NCBI GenBank assembly: GCA_021158405.1
Contig: JAGGUP010000094.1
Span: 1 to 34,702 of the forward strand
Length of the DNA stretch: 34,702 bases
Reading direction: 5' to 3'
DNA from: Bacteroidales bacterium
Lineage (GTDB): Bacteria; Bacteroidota; Bacteroidia; Bacteroidales; UBA12170
Shown piece by piece: positions 1 to 7,707 of this stretch. The notes below the pieces were generated by a model that was given only the letters and a program-made list of their open reading frames with translations, did no database searches and was not told where the DNA came from. Each line of letters begins with the position of its first letter. Position 1 is the first letter of the stretch. Made by a program: the position numbers and the translations under genes.

Positions 1-1010
1 TCGTCTGTATCCATATTGGCTAGCATTTCTAAAAGAAAGCGCGAATTGAATCCAATTTCCATATCCTCTCCGGCATAATTACAAGCTAAACGCTCGTTTG
101 CTGCATTAGAATAATCTAAATCTTCTGCTGAAAGAACCAATTCCTGGCCTTGAATTTTGAAACGTATTTGATGTGTAGATTGATTTGCATAAATAGAAAC
201 ACGCTTGATGGAATTATACAAACTCAAGCGATCAACAGCCATTTTATTTGGATTATTTACCGGAATAACAGCGTCGTAATTAGGATATTTGCCATCCACC
301 AACTTACAACTCAATATCATATTATCGAAAACGAAAACTGCATTTTTTTGTGAGTATTTTAAAATAACAGCTTCCTCATCTTGTGGAAGTGCATTCTTTA
401 ACAGAATAAGCGGTTTTTTTGGTAATATAAAAGATATATTGGCTTCACTTTTCACATCACTACGTGTATAGCGAACCAATTTATGAGCATCAGTAGCTAC
501 AAAGGTAGCACTATCATTTGCTAAAGTACAAAATACACCTGCCATAACCGGACGCAATTCATCGTTGCCTGTTGCAAACAAAGTTTTATTGAAAGCATTT
601 ACCAAAACATCGGCCGGAATTTGAACTTCAACGACATCTTCCATTTCCAATGACTTAGGAAATTCGGCAGCATCGTGACCGGAAAGTTTATATTTTCCTT
701 CTCCCGCGGTTAATTCAATCTGAAAATCATCCTCTGAAACGGTAAAAATGATAGGGATATTGGCAAAGGTTTTTAAGGTTTCAATTAAAATACGAGCTGG
801 AATAGCCACTCTTCCAGATTCATCTGCTTTCTCAAGTTCCAAATTTACCGACATTGTTGTTTCCAAATCAGAACCCGTAATTTTTAATTTATTACCATCG
901 AGTTCGAATAAAAAATCATCTAATATGGGCAAGGTGTTTTTCGTATTGATAACACCACTAATGGATTGCAAGCTTCTTAGAAGACTCACGCTATTGACTA
1001 TAAATCTCAT
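1..1010 (-). CDS. dnaN: DNA polymerase III beta subunit (sliding clamp), partial: C-terminus beyond window
   Basis: The ring-shaped clamp tethers DNA polymerase III to DNA. Translation of the minus strand from ATG at 1010 gives 336 codons without a stop, beginning MRFIVNSVSLLRSLQSISGV. Recognisable clamp landmarks are NTLPILDDFLFELDG near residue 25, IPARILIETLKTF in domain 1, DEFPK-like AAEFPKSLE, and the domain 2 stretch ELRPVMAGVF followed by VATDAHKLVRY. The family is about 370-375 residues in Bacteroidota, so some 35-40 C-terminal residues, including the last part of domain 3, lie outside the window. The ATG at 1010 is the family start. The 131 bp between it and the DUF819 gene are AT-rich; I see no clear TAnnTTTG box there. 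Identification is from the sequence pattern and is firm. Confidence 0.96.
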   Translation of the reverse strand, partial: MRFIVNSVSLLRSLQSISGVINTKNTLPILDDFLFELDGNKLKITGSDLETTMSVNLELEKADESGRVAIPARILIETLKTFANIPIIFTVSEDDFQIELTAGEGKYKLSGHDAAEFPKSLEMEDVVEVQIPADVLVNAFNKTLFATGNDELRPVMAGVFCTLANDSATFVATDAHKLVRYTRSDVKSEANISFILPKKPLILLKNALPQDEEAVILKYSQKNAVFVFDNMILSCKLVDGKYPNYDAVIPVNNPNKMAVDRLSLYNSIKRVSIYANQSTHQIRFKIQGQELVLSAEDLDYSNAANERLACNYAGEDMEIGFNSRFLLEMLANMDTD

Positions 1011-1141
1011 TTATTATCGATTTAATGTTGTTTACTTTTGTTTTATTAATACCGTAAAATTATTAAAAATTAATGACTTATTTGGATGTATTCATATTTT
1101 TATTCACCAACTTATTAAGAAATCCTTCAGCGAAGTAAGAA

Positions 1142-2299
1142 TTAAAACGGCCAATGCAATAAGAGTTCAGACATGAGGAATCCAAGATAGTTGCCCAAGG
1201 CATAGCCAATAATTCCTATTGTAATTCCAGGCACCAAAATTTCTTTATTTTTTAAAGCGCCACTTACTACCGGAACAAAAGGTGGACTGCAAATTAAAGC
1301 CGTACTTGTAATAATCATTGTATCGGTATCGGTCTTTGTAAATCTGGAAATAATAACTTGCAAAAGCAAGGACCCGAAAATTACAAAAGAAAGATAACCA
1401 AATATGGCGAATGTTGGAGACGCTAGGTTACTCAAATCAACCATAGAAGCAACCACAATACTAAATACAAGGATAAGATACATCCCCAAATCGAAAGATT
1501 CGTTTACTCTATTCACTCCTGGAATTAAAGAGGCTAGAATAGACAAGGTGCTAATTCCTAAAATCACTATAATCATCAGGTAATCCGAAGGAAAAAGCAT
1601 AGCTAATCCGCCGGAAACAGCAAAAATCAAAATGGCTAAACCCAGTACTTTAATAATAGGCCAAAGGGCTTTTTTATTGAATAGAACATCGTATGATTCC
1701 TCACTAATATCGCTTTCTGAAACGAAAATTCCTGTCGATTTTTTGAAAGAAGGCAGGAAATAATTAAATACTTTTTGCCCTACTGTAATCAAAAACAAGA
1801 AATAAAAAGCGCCTATTATCAAATCATAAGAATGAACCATTAAATAAGTGGCTGGTTCTACACCCAACATCACATTCAAAGAAGCCAGGTTTGGCGTGCC
1901 GCCGGTATAAACTCCAACCAATAAGCCTCCCACTTTCCAGAATTCAGGATCTCCTTCCGGACGGAATATTTGATAGCCAATAACTACCGTAATCAAAACA
2001 CTAAAAAGACCAACCATTAATGATTTAAATGTTGGCCCTGCTAAACGAAACCAATCTTTTATATTCGACGGAAACAGCAAGAGAGGAATCGCAAGAGGCA
2101 CCGTAATGCTTGTAAGGATATCTTGCACCCCATAAAAATCATCGGGCAATAATTTTGACAAACCAAGCAATATTCCAATAATATAAGCTATCGCAATAGA
2201 GCCAATTTTCTTTAATAAGGGGAATTTTTTACACGCTCTCAATATAAACGCAGGAGCAATAAAATAAAAAGCAACAAGCAGTACAATATCTATTCTCAT
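1142..2299 (-). CDS. DUF819 family integral membrane protein
   Basis: A 385-residue polytopic membrane protein with about ten hydrophobic segments and the signature stretch YTGGTPNLASLNVMLGV near residue 130, which marks the DUF819 (YjcL-like) family. The motif GGTPN and the duplicated-looking helix pattern resemble sodium-coupled carboxylate/glutamate carriers, but no substrate is known for the family and none can be inferred here. A Bacteroidota promoter with both boxes ends only five bases before the ATG (see promoter entry), so the message would have almost no 5' leader. The start is supported because M1 directly precedes the first hydrophobic helix. It reads away from the Nudix gene in the same direction (61 bp gap) and towards dnaN. 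Confidence 0.85.
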   Translation of the reverse strand: MRIDIVLLVAFYFIAPAFILRACKKFPLLKKIGSIAIAYIIGILLGLSKLLPDDFYGVQDILTSITVPLAIPLLLFPSNIKDWFRLAGPTFKSLMVGLFSVLITVVIGYQIFRPEGDPEFWKVGGLLVGVYTGGTPNLASLNVMLGVEPATYLMVHSYDLIIGAFYFLFLITVGQKVFNYFLPSFKKSTGIFVSESDISEESYDVLFNKKALWPIIKVLGLAILIFAVSGGLAMLFPSDYLMIIVILGISTLSILASLIPGVNRVNESFDLGMYLILVFSIVVASMVDLSNLASPTFAIFGYLSFVIFGSLLLQVIISRFTKTDTDTMIITSTALICSPPFVPVVSGALKNKEILVPGITIGIIGYALGNYLGFLMSELLLHWPF

Positions 2300-2304
2300 A
2301 AGGA

Positions 2305-2335
2305 CAAAGTTAGCCGAATAATTTATTTATGCAAA
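2305..2335 (-). promoter_or_regulatory. Bacteroidota promoter (-33 TTTG, -7 TAACTTTG) for the DUF819 gene
   Basis: On the minus strand TTTG (2335-2332) is followed after exactly 19 bases by TAACTTTG (2312-2305), matching the Bacteroidota consensus TTTG-N19-TAnnTTTG. Transcription would start about 4-7 bases further on, at or next to the ATG at 2299, so the transcript may be leaderless or nearly so. Confidence 0.6.
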
Positions 2336-2360
2336 TTTAAGCTCCCGATTCTGTAGGATG

Positions 2361-2987
2361 CTATTCCTCTAATTTTGATTCTTTCACTAGTTCTTTAAGC
2401 GTACCATAAGAATCAGCTAAATGATTGGTTAAATCCTTTTTTGGTACCCAAACGGCTTCTAAAATATCTTCTTCTTGTTGTGGTTTTAGCCTGTCGGTAA
2501 AATCGCTCTTCATTAAAAACCAATAGGTTCTTTTAACAATCCATTGATTTCCATATCGATAAATATGAAAGGTAGTTGGTAATTTACGAACAATAGAGAG
2601 GTTTGCAACGGCTGTTTCTTCCTGAACTTCTCGCAAGGCAGCTTCCTTAATGCTTTCTCTTTTCTCAATCTTGCCTTTTGGGAAATCCCACACACCAAAT
2701 CGCTTAATCATTAAAAAAGCATTCTTGGAATTTTGAACCAGCCCTCCAGCCGCTTCCAATACCAAAAATTGATTTAAAAATTCGGTAAAGGATTCTTTCA
2801 CATTTCCCCTCTGATGAAGCACAATATTTCTGGTGAAACTTCCGGATTTTATCATCTCTGCAAAATTAAAAATAAGCTGATTTGAAATGTTTAACACATC
2901 ATACTCCTCATTTTCAACAAATTGATTCTCTATAAATTCTCCGAAAAAAATCCACCTTTCGTTGATAAAAACTTTATACTTTTGCAT
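2361..2987 (-). CDS. Nudix hydrolase family protein
   Basis: A 208-residue soluble protein with an N-terminal segment of about 75 residues and a C-terminal Nudix fold. The Nudix box spans residues 105-127: G105, E111, then REVQEET from R119, fitting G-x5-E-x7-REUxEE. The final glycine of the consensus is alanine (A126), a tolerated change. Such enzymes cleave nucleoside diphosphates linked to another moiety using Mg2+ held by the REUxEE glutamates; the substrate is unknown. It is divergent from pyrE with a 127-bp spacer, an arrangement I know from other Bacteroidota, which may point to nucleotide housekeeping. The ATG at 2987 is preferred because the protein begins with a plausible strand-forming segment and no alternative start is needed. 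Confidence 0.9.
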   Translation of the reverse strand: MQKYKVFINERWIFFGEFIENQFVENEEYDVLNISNQLIFNFAEMIKSGSFTRNIVLHQRGNVKESFTEFLNQFLVLEAAGGLVQNSKNAFLMIKRFGVWDFPKGKIEKRESIKEAALREVQEETAVANLSIVRKLPTTFHIYRYGNQWIVKRTYWFLMKSDFTDRLKPQQEEDILEAVWVPKKDLTNHLADSYGTLKELVKESKLEE

Positions 2988-3114
2988 TTAGAATGGCATA
3001 TTTATCTGTTCATTACAAAGGGAGTCTTTGTGATCAACAACATTAATTCAAATCAAAAATAAGAGAATCTTTTCAATAACGCGAAAAAATTTCTATTTCA
3101 CTTAAATACCGCAC

Positions 3115-3768
3115 ATGCAAAACGACGTAAATACGACCAATGAAGTAGCACTCCAAGTAGCCAAATTGCTCTTAAAAGTAAAAGCTATTAAACTTCAACC
3201 TAATGCCCCTTATACATGGGCTTCAGGATGGAAGTCACCAATTTATTGCGACAATCGACTAACCTTATCATATCCTCAAATCCGCACTTATATTCGTCAA
3301 GAATTCGTCAAATTAATTCAACAAGAATTTGGCGATATTGATTTAATTGTTGGAGTTGCAACCGGAGGCATTGCGCAAGGAGCTTTAGTAGCTCAGGAAA
3401 TGGGTTTGCCTTTTGCTTATGTTCGCTCTACAGCGAAAGAACATGGAATGACCAACCTCGTTGAAGGCATTGTGGAATCAGGCCAACGCGTGGTTGTAAT
3501 AGAAGATCTTATCTCGACCGGAGGAAGTAGTTTAAAAGCTGTGGAAGCACTTCGTGCATTAGATTGTGATGTTAAAGGTTTGGTTGCTATTTTTAGTTAT
3601 GATTTTGATGTTGCCAATGAAAATTTCAAGGCGGCAAAATGTAATATGTTTACGCTTTCGAATTACAGCGCTTTAACAGAACAGGCCTTTGCCGATGAAT
3701 TTATACAAGAAAAAGATTTTGAACTTTTAAAAAAATGGAGAAAAGACCCTGCCAAATGGGGGAAATAA
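3115..3768 (+). CDS. pyrE: orotate phosphoribosyltransferase
   Basis: Converts orotate plus PRPP to orotidine 5'-phosphate in de novo pyrimidine synthesis. The 217-residue protein has the PRPP-binding signature VVVIEDLISTGGSS at residues 126-139, the orotate/PRPP region SGWKSPIYCDNR near 37-48, and the flexible catalytic-loop segment RSTAKEHGMTNLVEG near 104-118, with the KxHG core seen here as KEHG. Length fits the bacterial family (about 210-215). The start ATG at 3115 precedes the normal amphipathic first helix. The SRPBCC gene follows after 9 bp and is probably co-transcribed. Confidence 0.97.
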   Translation: MQNDVNTTNEVALQVAKLLLKVKAIKLQPNAPYTWASGWKSPIYCDNRLTLSYPQIRTYIRQEFVKLIQQEFGDIDLIVGVATGGIAQGALVAQEMGLPFAYVRSTAKEHGMTNLVEGIVESGQRVVVIEDLISTGGSSLKAVEALRALDCDVKGLVAIFSYDFDVANENFKAAKCNMFTLSNYSALTEQAFADEFIQEKDFELLKKWRKDPAKWGK

Positions 3769-3777
3769 TATAATACT

Positions 3778-4179
3778 ATGACAACAATTACCAGCCACAA
3801 AAAAACAATTGCAGCTTCCGCTGAAACTATTTTTGAATTTCTTAGCGATTTCAATAACTTACAAGATCTTATGCCCAACAAAGTAGTGAACTGGAATTCT
3901 ACTATGACTACCTGTGCTTTTACGATCGAAAATATGGCTCATATGAATATGGCTTATGGCAAAAATATTAAGAACGAAAAAATTGAAATGGTATCAGAAG
4001 GAAAAAATCCTTTTACCTACGATTTGAGTACTAATATTTCTAAAATAGACGAATCAAACTCCGAAGTTTCTGTAGTTTTTAATGGCGATATGAATGCGAT
4101 GATCGCGATGATGGCAAAAAAACCTCTTCAAAATTTTGTGGATGTTTTGGTTGATCGTTTGCAAGAAAAATACAGCTAA
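3778..4179 (+). CDS. SRPBCC (START/Bet v 1-like) family protein
   Basis: A 133-residue protein with the usual SRPBCC opening, an N-terminal strand (TTITSHKKTI) then helix SAETIFEFLSDFNNLQDLMP, alternating strands, and a long C-terminal helix (PLQNFVDVLVDRLQEKY). The fold forms a hydrophobic ligand cavity; ligand and role are not known for this group. It sits 9 bp downstream of pyrE on the same strand and ends convergently 15 bp from birA, a neighbourhood common in Bacteroidota. Methionine content is unusually high in residues 95-120 (MNAMIAMMAKK). There is no signal peptide, so it is cytoplasmic. Confidence 0.8.
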   Translation: MTTITSHKKTIAASAETIFEFLSDFNNLQDLMPNKVVNWNSTMTTCAFTIENMAHMNMAYGKNIKNEKIEMVSEGKNPFTYDLSTNISKIDESNSEVSVVFNGDMNAMIAMMAKKPLQNFVDVLVDRLQEKYS

Positions 4180-4194
4180 AGAACCCTTTTCATT

Positions 4195-4935
4195 TTATAA
4201 AAATTCGATCTCTTTCATATTATAAGTAGAGCGGATTTTTAATTCCTTTTCAATGAGTAATCTCCCATAGAGATCGACTCCTTGTATTATTCCTTCAAAC
4301 GTACCGGATGCATCTTTGAATATTTTTTTTTCATTCAATCCGTATAAGCAGTTCAAATAATCAGCATTTATCCGACCTATATCTCCTCGCTCTAACTGAC
4401 TGAACCTTCTATTTATAGACTGTAATAAATTTTTCAGTTCAACTTCCAGGTCAGCATCATCTCCTAAAATTTGCTTTAAAGAAATTGGGTTTGACGTATC
4501 GCTCTTAAATTTCATTTGATTGATATTCAAACCCAATCCTACTATACTATGCTCTAATTTATCGCCTAGAAAACTGTTATGTGTCAGCATTCCTGCAATT
4601 TTACAATCTCCCACATATAAATCATTTGGCCATTTTATTTTCACCTTATGTATTCCCTTTTCAACCAAATAATCGTTTACTGCCAGAGAAATTAATTTAT
4701 TGATTTGAAACAACTCTGACGCAGCAATAAAATCCGTTTTTAAAAACAGACTGAAAGTTAGATTCATTCCCGCTTCACTTTCCCAAACATTGCCGCTTTG
4801 TCCTATTCCGGCAGTCTGATGTATTGCCCGAAGCACATCTCCATGATTCAATCGGTTTTCTTTTTCCCACTCTTTCATCAACAAATTCGTAGAAACCGTT
4901 TCGTTTACCGTTTTTATATTGAATTGAATACTCAT
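4195..4935 (-). CDS. birA: biotin--[acetyl-CoA-carboxylase] ligase, lacking the DNA-binding domain
   Basis: Activates biotin with ATP and transfers it to the carrier lysine of biotin-dependent carboxylases. The 246-residue protein has the catalytic domain (STNLLMKEW near 15-23, KWPNDLY at 101-107, and CKIAGML from 111 with the catalytic-type lysine K112) and a small C-terminal SH3-like domain (FEGIIQGVDLYGRLLIE). It has no N-terminal HTH, so it is not a BirA repressor. The biotinyl-AMP loop reads GIGQSGN at 43-49, while the family norm is GRGxxG; the first conserved arginine is isoleucine here (codon ATA, read directly). The start ATG overlaps the end of pabC by 4 bp, indicating co-translation with the pab genes. 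Confidence 0.92.
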   Translation of the reverse strand: MSIQFNIKTVNETVSTNLLMKEWEKENRLNHGDVLRAIHQTAGIGQSGNVWESEAGMNLTFSLFLKTDFIAASELFQINKLISLAVNDYLVEKGIHKVKIKWPNDLYVGDCKIAGMLTHNSFLGDKLEHSIVGLGLNINQMKFKSDTSNPISLKQILGDDADLEVELKNLLQSINRRFSQLERGDIGRINADYLNCLYGLNEKKIFKDASGTFEGIIQGVDLYGRLLIEKELKIRSTYNMKEIEFL

Positions 4936-5531
4936 AATCCTTGAATGTTTTGAATTGGCAATACTCTATTTTCATCAAAATCGAGCATGGCGTTAATAAG
5001 CATAAAAGACTCAAAATTAGTTATATCCGCAGGATAAATTTCATGTTCTTCTATTCTTCCTATATTTAATAAATATTCCCGTCTAACGCCCTCCAATAAA
5101 GGAGAATCAGGAGTAAACCAGAGTCCGTTTTTTGAAAAAATAATGTTTGTGAAGGAGGTGTCGCTTATTTTTCCATTTTTCACTATCAACACTTCATCTG
5201 CTGGCAATGCAAGGTTTTTGAGCTCCTCTAGTTGACTTCTATCGGTTGATTTATAGGCATAATTTATAGAAGTCTCTTGCAATTTTAAATGCGAAATCCT
5301 TTGAGGCCTGTAAACGGAAAATTGCACATTAACTATTTCCAGATCATAAACTATACGGCATTTTACCACTCCCTTTTTATATTTTTCGGGAATGTGTATA
5401 AAATGTTTCAAATCCCATTCATCTTCAACACAAAAAAATAATTTTCGTGTAGCATTGAAACGATCGTTATGATAATCTAACAATCCTATATTACCATTTT
5501 CTATCCTAATGCTTTCAATAAATTGGGACAT
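4932..5531 (-). CDS. pabC: class IV aminotransferase, probable aminodeoxychorismate lyase
   Basis: Probable PLP enzyme releasing p-aminobenzoate and pyruvate from 4-amino-4-deoxychorismate in folate synthesis. The 199-residue protein carries the class IV lysine in YKSTDRSQ (K94), then the DEVLIVKNGKISDTSFTNIIF segment that holds the PLP phosphate, with D instead of the more usual E before the S/T-N-I pattern, and the substrate-side loop LLEGVRREYLL. At 199 residues it is about 70 shorter than E. coli PabC, as is common for Bacteroidota homologues. Its start overlaps pabB by 17 bp and its end overlaps birA by 4 bp, so the three form one operon. A branched-chain aminotransferase-like activity cannot be excluded from sequence alone, but the context favours PabC. 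Confidence 0.85.
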   Translation of the reverse strand: MSQFIESIRIENGNIGLLDYHNDRFNATRKLFFCVEDEWDLKHFIHIPEKYKKGVVKCRIVYDLEIVNVQFSVYRPQRISHLKLQETSINYAYKSTDRSQLEELKNLALPADEVLIVKNGKISDTSFTNIIFSKNGLWFTPDSPLLEGVRREYLLNIGRIEEHEIYPADITNFESFMLINAMLDFDENRVLPIQNIQGL

Positions 5532-6504
5532 ATACTTTATCTATCAATTCGTTGTATTCCTTTTCGACATCGCTAAAAGTAGTAATTCCTCCGCCGCTTT
5601 TAAAAACCAATTGTCCTTTTTGCTCTTCAATAAAGCGAATCATTACAGCGCTATCTAATTTTTCTCCATCAAAAATACCAAAAACACCCGTGTAAAATCC
5701 GCGCTTATAGCCTTCCGCTTCGCCTATTATTTCAATCGTTTTTTTCTTTGGCGCACCACTAATTGAACCTGCAGGCAGAAGTTTAAAAAAATTAGTGCCT
5801 AATTCATCAAAAAAATCGGGTTCAGTATCACCCACAATTTCGGAGCTCACTTGCAATAATTCTTTCTGATTGGTTTTGAGTCGGTCGATATATCGAAAAC
5901 GTTCTACGCGAACATTTTTAGCTATCATACTTAAATCATTTCGAATTAAATCGACAATGGTATTATGTTCTGCAGTTTCTTTTTGGTCGTTAAGAATCAG
6001 GTTTTCAGCATTGGGAATTTGAGCATCTATGGTCCCTTTCATTGGAAAAGAGGCTATTCTCCCGCTTTCTACGCGAACAAAGGTCTCGGGAGAGAATACA
6101 ACAAACTGATCTTTTAACCACAATTTATAAGTCGCTTTTGCCTGAAGAAAAACACTTTTAGTTGTTCTATTTAGCATTATGGGCGTTGGTTGTGTCAGAT
6201 TTACCAAATAGGTATTCCCATAATCGAGATTTTCTTTTACGCTCATAAAAGCTTCTTGATAACTGGCAAAAGAAACAGGGAATTTATTAAATTGGAGAGG
6301 ATCGACTTCCGCGTTCAAATCACGATTGGGAGCATTCGTATTCTTATTAATTTGATACAGAATCTTTTCGGAATCAATAGTATCCGTTGGCAAAACCAAA
6401 CCGTTCTCTCCCAAAAAATCAATTACAAACAAAAAAGGAATGCGTGCTTTTCCTAAAGCATTCATTTCTGCAATCGCCTCTGTTTTCTGTAACATAATCC
6501 CCAT
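5515..6504 (-). CDS. pabB: aminodeoxychorismate synthase component I
   Basis: Aminates chorismate to 4-amino-4-deoxychorismate. The 329-residue chorismate-binding domain shows FPMKGTIDA at 153-161, with K156 in the KGT position that marks PabB rather than anthranilate synthase (PIAGT), followed by IVDLIRNDLSMIA, the signature GSISGAPKKKTIEII, and FYTGVFGIFDG, plus the C-terminal GGGIT segment. It lacks the N-terminal extension of E. coli PabB, as in other short Bacteroidota forms. ATG codons at 6504 and 6495 are both possible (329 or 326 residues). The amidotransferase partner pabA is transcribed divergently, 37 bp away from the longer start. Confidence 0.93.
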   Translation of the reverse strand: MGIMLQKTEAIAEMNALGKARIPFLFVIDFLGENGLVLPTDTIDSEKILYQINKNTNAPNRDLNAEVDPLQFNKFPVSFASYQEAFMSVKENLDYGNTYLVNLTQPTPIMLNRTTKSVFLQAKATYKLWLKDQFVVFSPETFVRVESGRIASFPMKGTIDAQIPNAENLILNDQKETAEHNTIVDLIRNDLSMIAKNVRVERFRYIDRLKTNQKELLQVSSEIVGDTEPDFFDELGTNFFKLLPAGSISGAPKKKTIEIIGEAEGYKRGFYTGVFGIFDGEKLDSAVMIRFIEEQKGQLVFKSGGGITTFSDVEKEYNELIDKVYVPIY

Positions 6505-6520
6505 AATTTTTATAGTATTG

Positions 6521-6528
6521 CAAAGATA
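6521..6528 (-). promoter_or_regulatory. -7 box TATCTTTG upstream of pabB
   Basis: The minus strand reads TATCTTTGC 17 bases before the pabB ATG, matching TAnnTTTG(C). No good -33 TTG at 19-21 bases was seen. It lies in the short pabB/pabA divergent spacer and so may be shared or interfering. Confidence 0.4.
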
Positions 6529-6541
6529 AACATTGCTTTGT

Positions 6542-7114
6542 ATGAAAGTGCTTTTACTCGATAATTACGATTCGTTTACCTATAACCTAAAACAATTAAT
6601 TGAGCAATTTGGCGTTAAGAAACTCGATATAATAAAAAACGATCAAATAAATTTAGATGCCCTCCAACAATACGATAAAATCATGCTATCACCAGGCCCC
6701 GGACTTCCATTAGAAGCGAGTTCAATGCTGGATATCATTCGCAAATATGGAGCCTACAAACCCATTTTAGGTATTTGTCTGGGTCATCATGCCATTGCAA
6801 GATTATTTGGAGGGAAATTATTTAATTTCGATCAACCCGTTCATGGCATTTCCAGAGAAACATATCTATTAAAACCTGATTCTATTTTTCGTTCAATACC
6901 GCAAACTTTTCAAGTGGGATTATACCACAGTTGGGCAGTTTCTGACGAAGATTTTCCTGAAGATTTAGAAATTATTGCAAGAAGCGAAAAAGGCATCATT
7001 ATGGCTCTTCGGCATAAAAAATACAATATTAAAGGCGTCCAATTTCATCCTGAATCCATTATGACACCCCTAGGAAAAACAATTGTTTGGAATTGGCTCG
7101 AAGAAACTATTTAA
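6542..7114 (+). CDS. pabA: aminodeoxychorismate/anthranilate synthase glutamine amidotransferase component
   Basis: Class I glutamine amidotransferase that feeds ammonia to PabB. The start is placed at ATG 6542 (MKVLLLDNYDSFTYNL), the standard N-terminus; an upstream TTG three codons earlier is less likely. The oxyanion-loop segment LSPGPGLP, the nucleophile elbow GICLGHH with C79, and the C-terminal HPES pair complete the Cys-His-Glu triad. The residue after GH is His, where Gln (GHQ) is usual. At 190 residues the length is normal. No trp genes are nearby, and its divergent partner is pabB, so the p-aminobenzoate role is preferred, though TrpG sharing is known in the family. The 3' end overlaps the convergent MobB-like gene by 8 bp. 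Confidence 0.92.
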   Translation: MKVLLLDNYDSFTYNLKQLIEQFGVKKLDIIKNDQINLDALQQYDKIMLSPGPGLPLEASSMLDIIRKYGAYKPILGICLGHHAIARLFGGKLFNFDQPVHGISRETYLLKPDSIFRSIPQTFQVGLYHSWAVSDEDFPEDLEIIARSEKGIIMALRHKKYNIKGVQFHPESIMTPLGKTIVWNWLEETI

Positions 7115-7691
7115 GAATTTTAAACCGATATTCTTCCACACCAATCTGTTCAGGTGAGAAATCAAAAACAGCACCATCAAAATTCACGATTTTGTCAGCC
7201 AAAGGCATGAGTTTTTTAGCCGAGTCTTTTTGAGGCTCTTGTCCTTTCATCTTAAAATACAAAAACAAACCCGGATCTACAAAAGTCCGCAAACCACCAG
7301 ATTCGCATACCCAAAGCACTTTTTCATCAGCCATTCTATAAACAAAATCAAAAGCTTCTGGTAATGCAATATCCGAATTTATTTGAACAAAAAACACTTC
7401 GTCTGCACCGGCATCAAACATGCGTGAACTATCCTTGATTCCATCAGTTTTCTTTTCCAAAGAAATCTGAAAACCCTCCTTCTGAATAATTAAATTTTCA
7501 GGATTCGAATGATGAAAATGAGGCGTTATTTTTAGACCATACACCTGATAGCCCAGCTTTTTCAGCCGATGAATAATAGACACAGCGAAAGATGTTTTTC
7601 CCACATTTTGTCCGGCTCCGGCAAGTAAAACCAAATTTGGAACAGAAAAATGTTCTGGAACATTTCGTTGTATATGTCCTATTGAAAGCAT
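7107..7691 (-). CDS. MobB-like P-loop NTPase
   Basis: A 194-residue protein with a Walker A motif (AGQNVGKT, residues 26-33), then strand-helix patterns LKITPHFHH, SSRMFDAGADEVFFVQ and VLWVCESGGLRTFVDPGLF resembling MobB/COG1763-type GTP-binding proteins. MobB helps attach GMP to molybdopterin, but this protein is divergent and its role here is an inference. It is last in the minus-strand run from guaB, 16 bp after surA, and there is no other molybdopterin gene beside it; the AOR-family enzyme lies about 6 kb upstream. It could equally be a general P-loop GTPase/ATPase that handles a metal or nucleotide cofactor. Confidence 0.6.
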   Translation of the reverse strand: MLSIGHIQRNVPEHFSVPNLVLLAGAGQNVGKTSFAVSIIHRLKKLGYQVYGLKITPHFHHSNPENLIIQKEGFQISLEKKTDGIKDSSRMFDAGADEVFFVQINSDIALPEAFDFVYRMADEKVLWVCESGGLRTFVDPGLFLYFKMKGQEPQKDSAKKLMPLADKIVNFDGAVFDFSPEQIGVEEYRFKILK

Positions 7692-7707
7692 TTAAAATTC
7701 GTAGAAA

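Noticed and set aside
748-1176. 142-codon open frame on + strand
   Set aside because: Antisense to dnaN and its upstream spacer; the translation has no family resemblance, while the minus strand encodes a clear sliding clamp.
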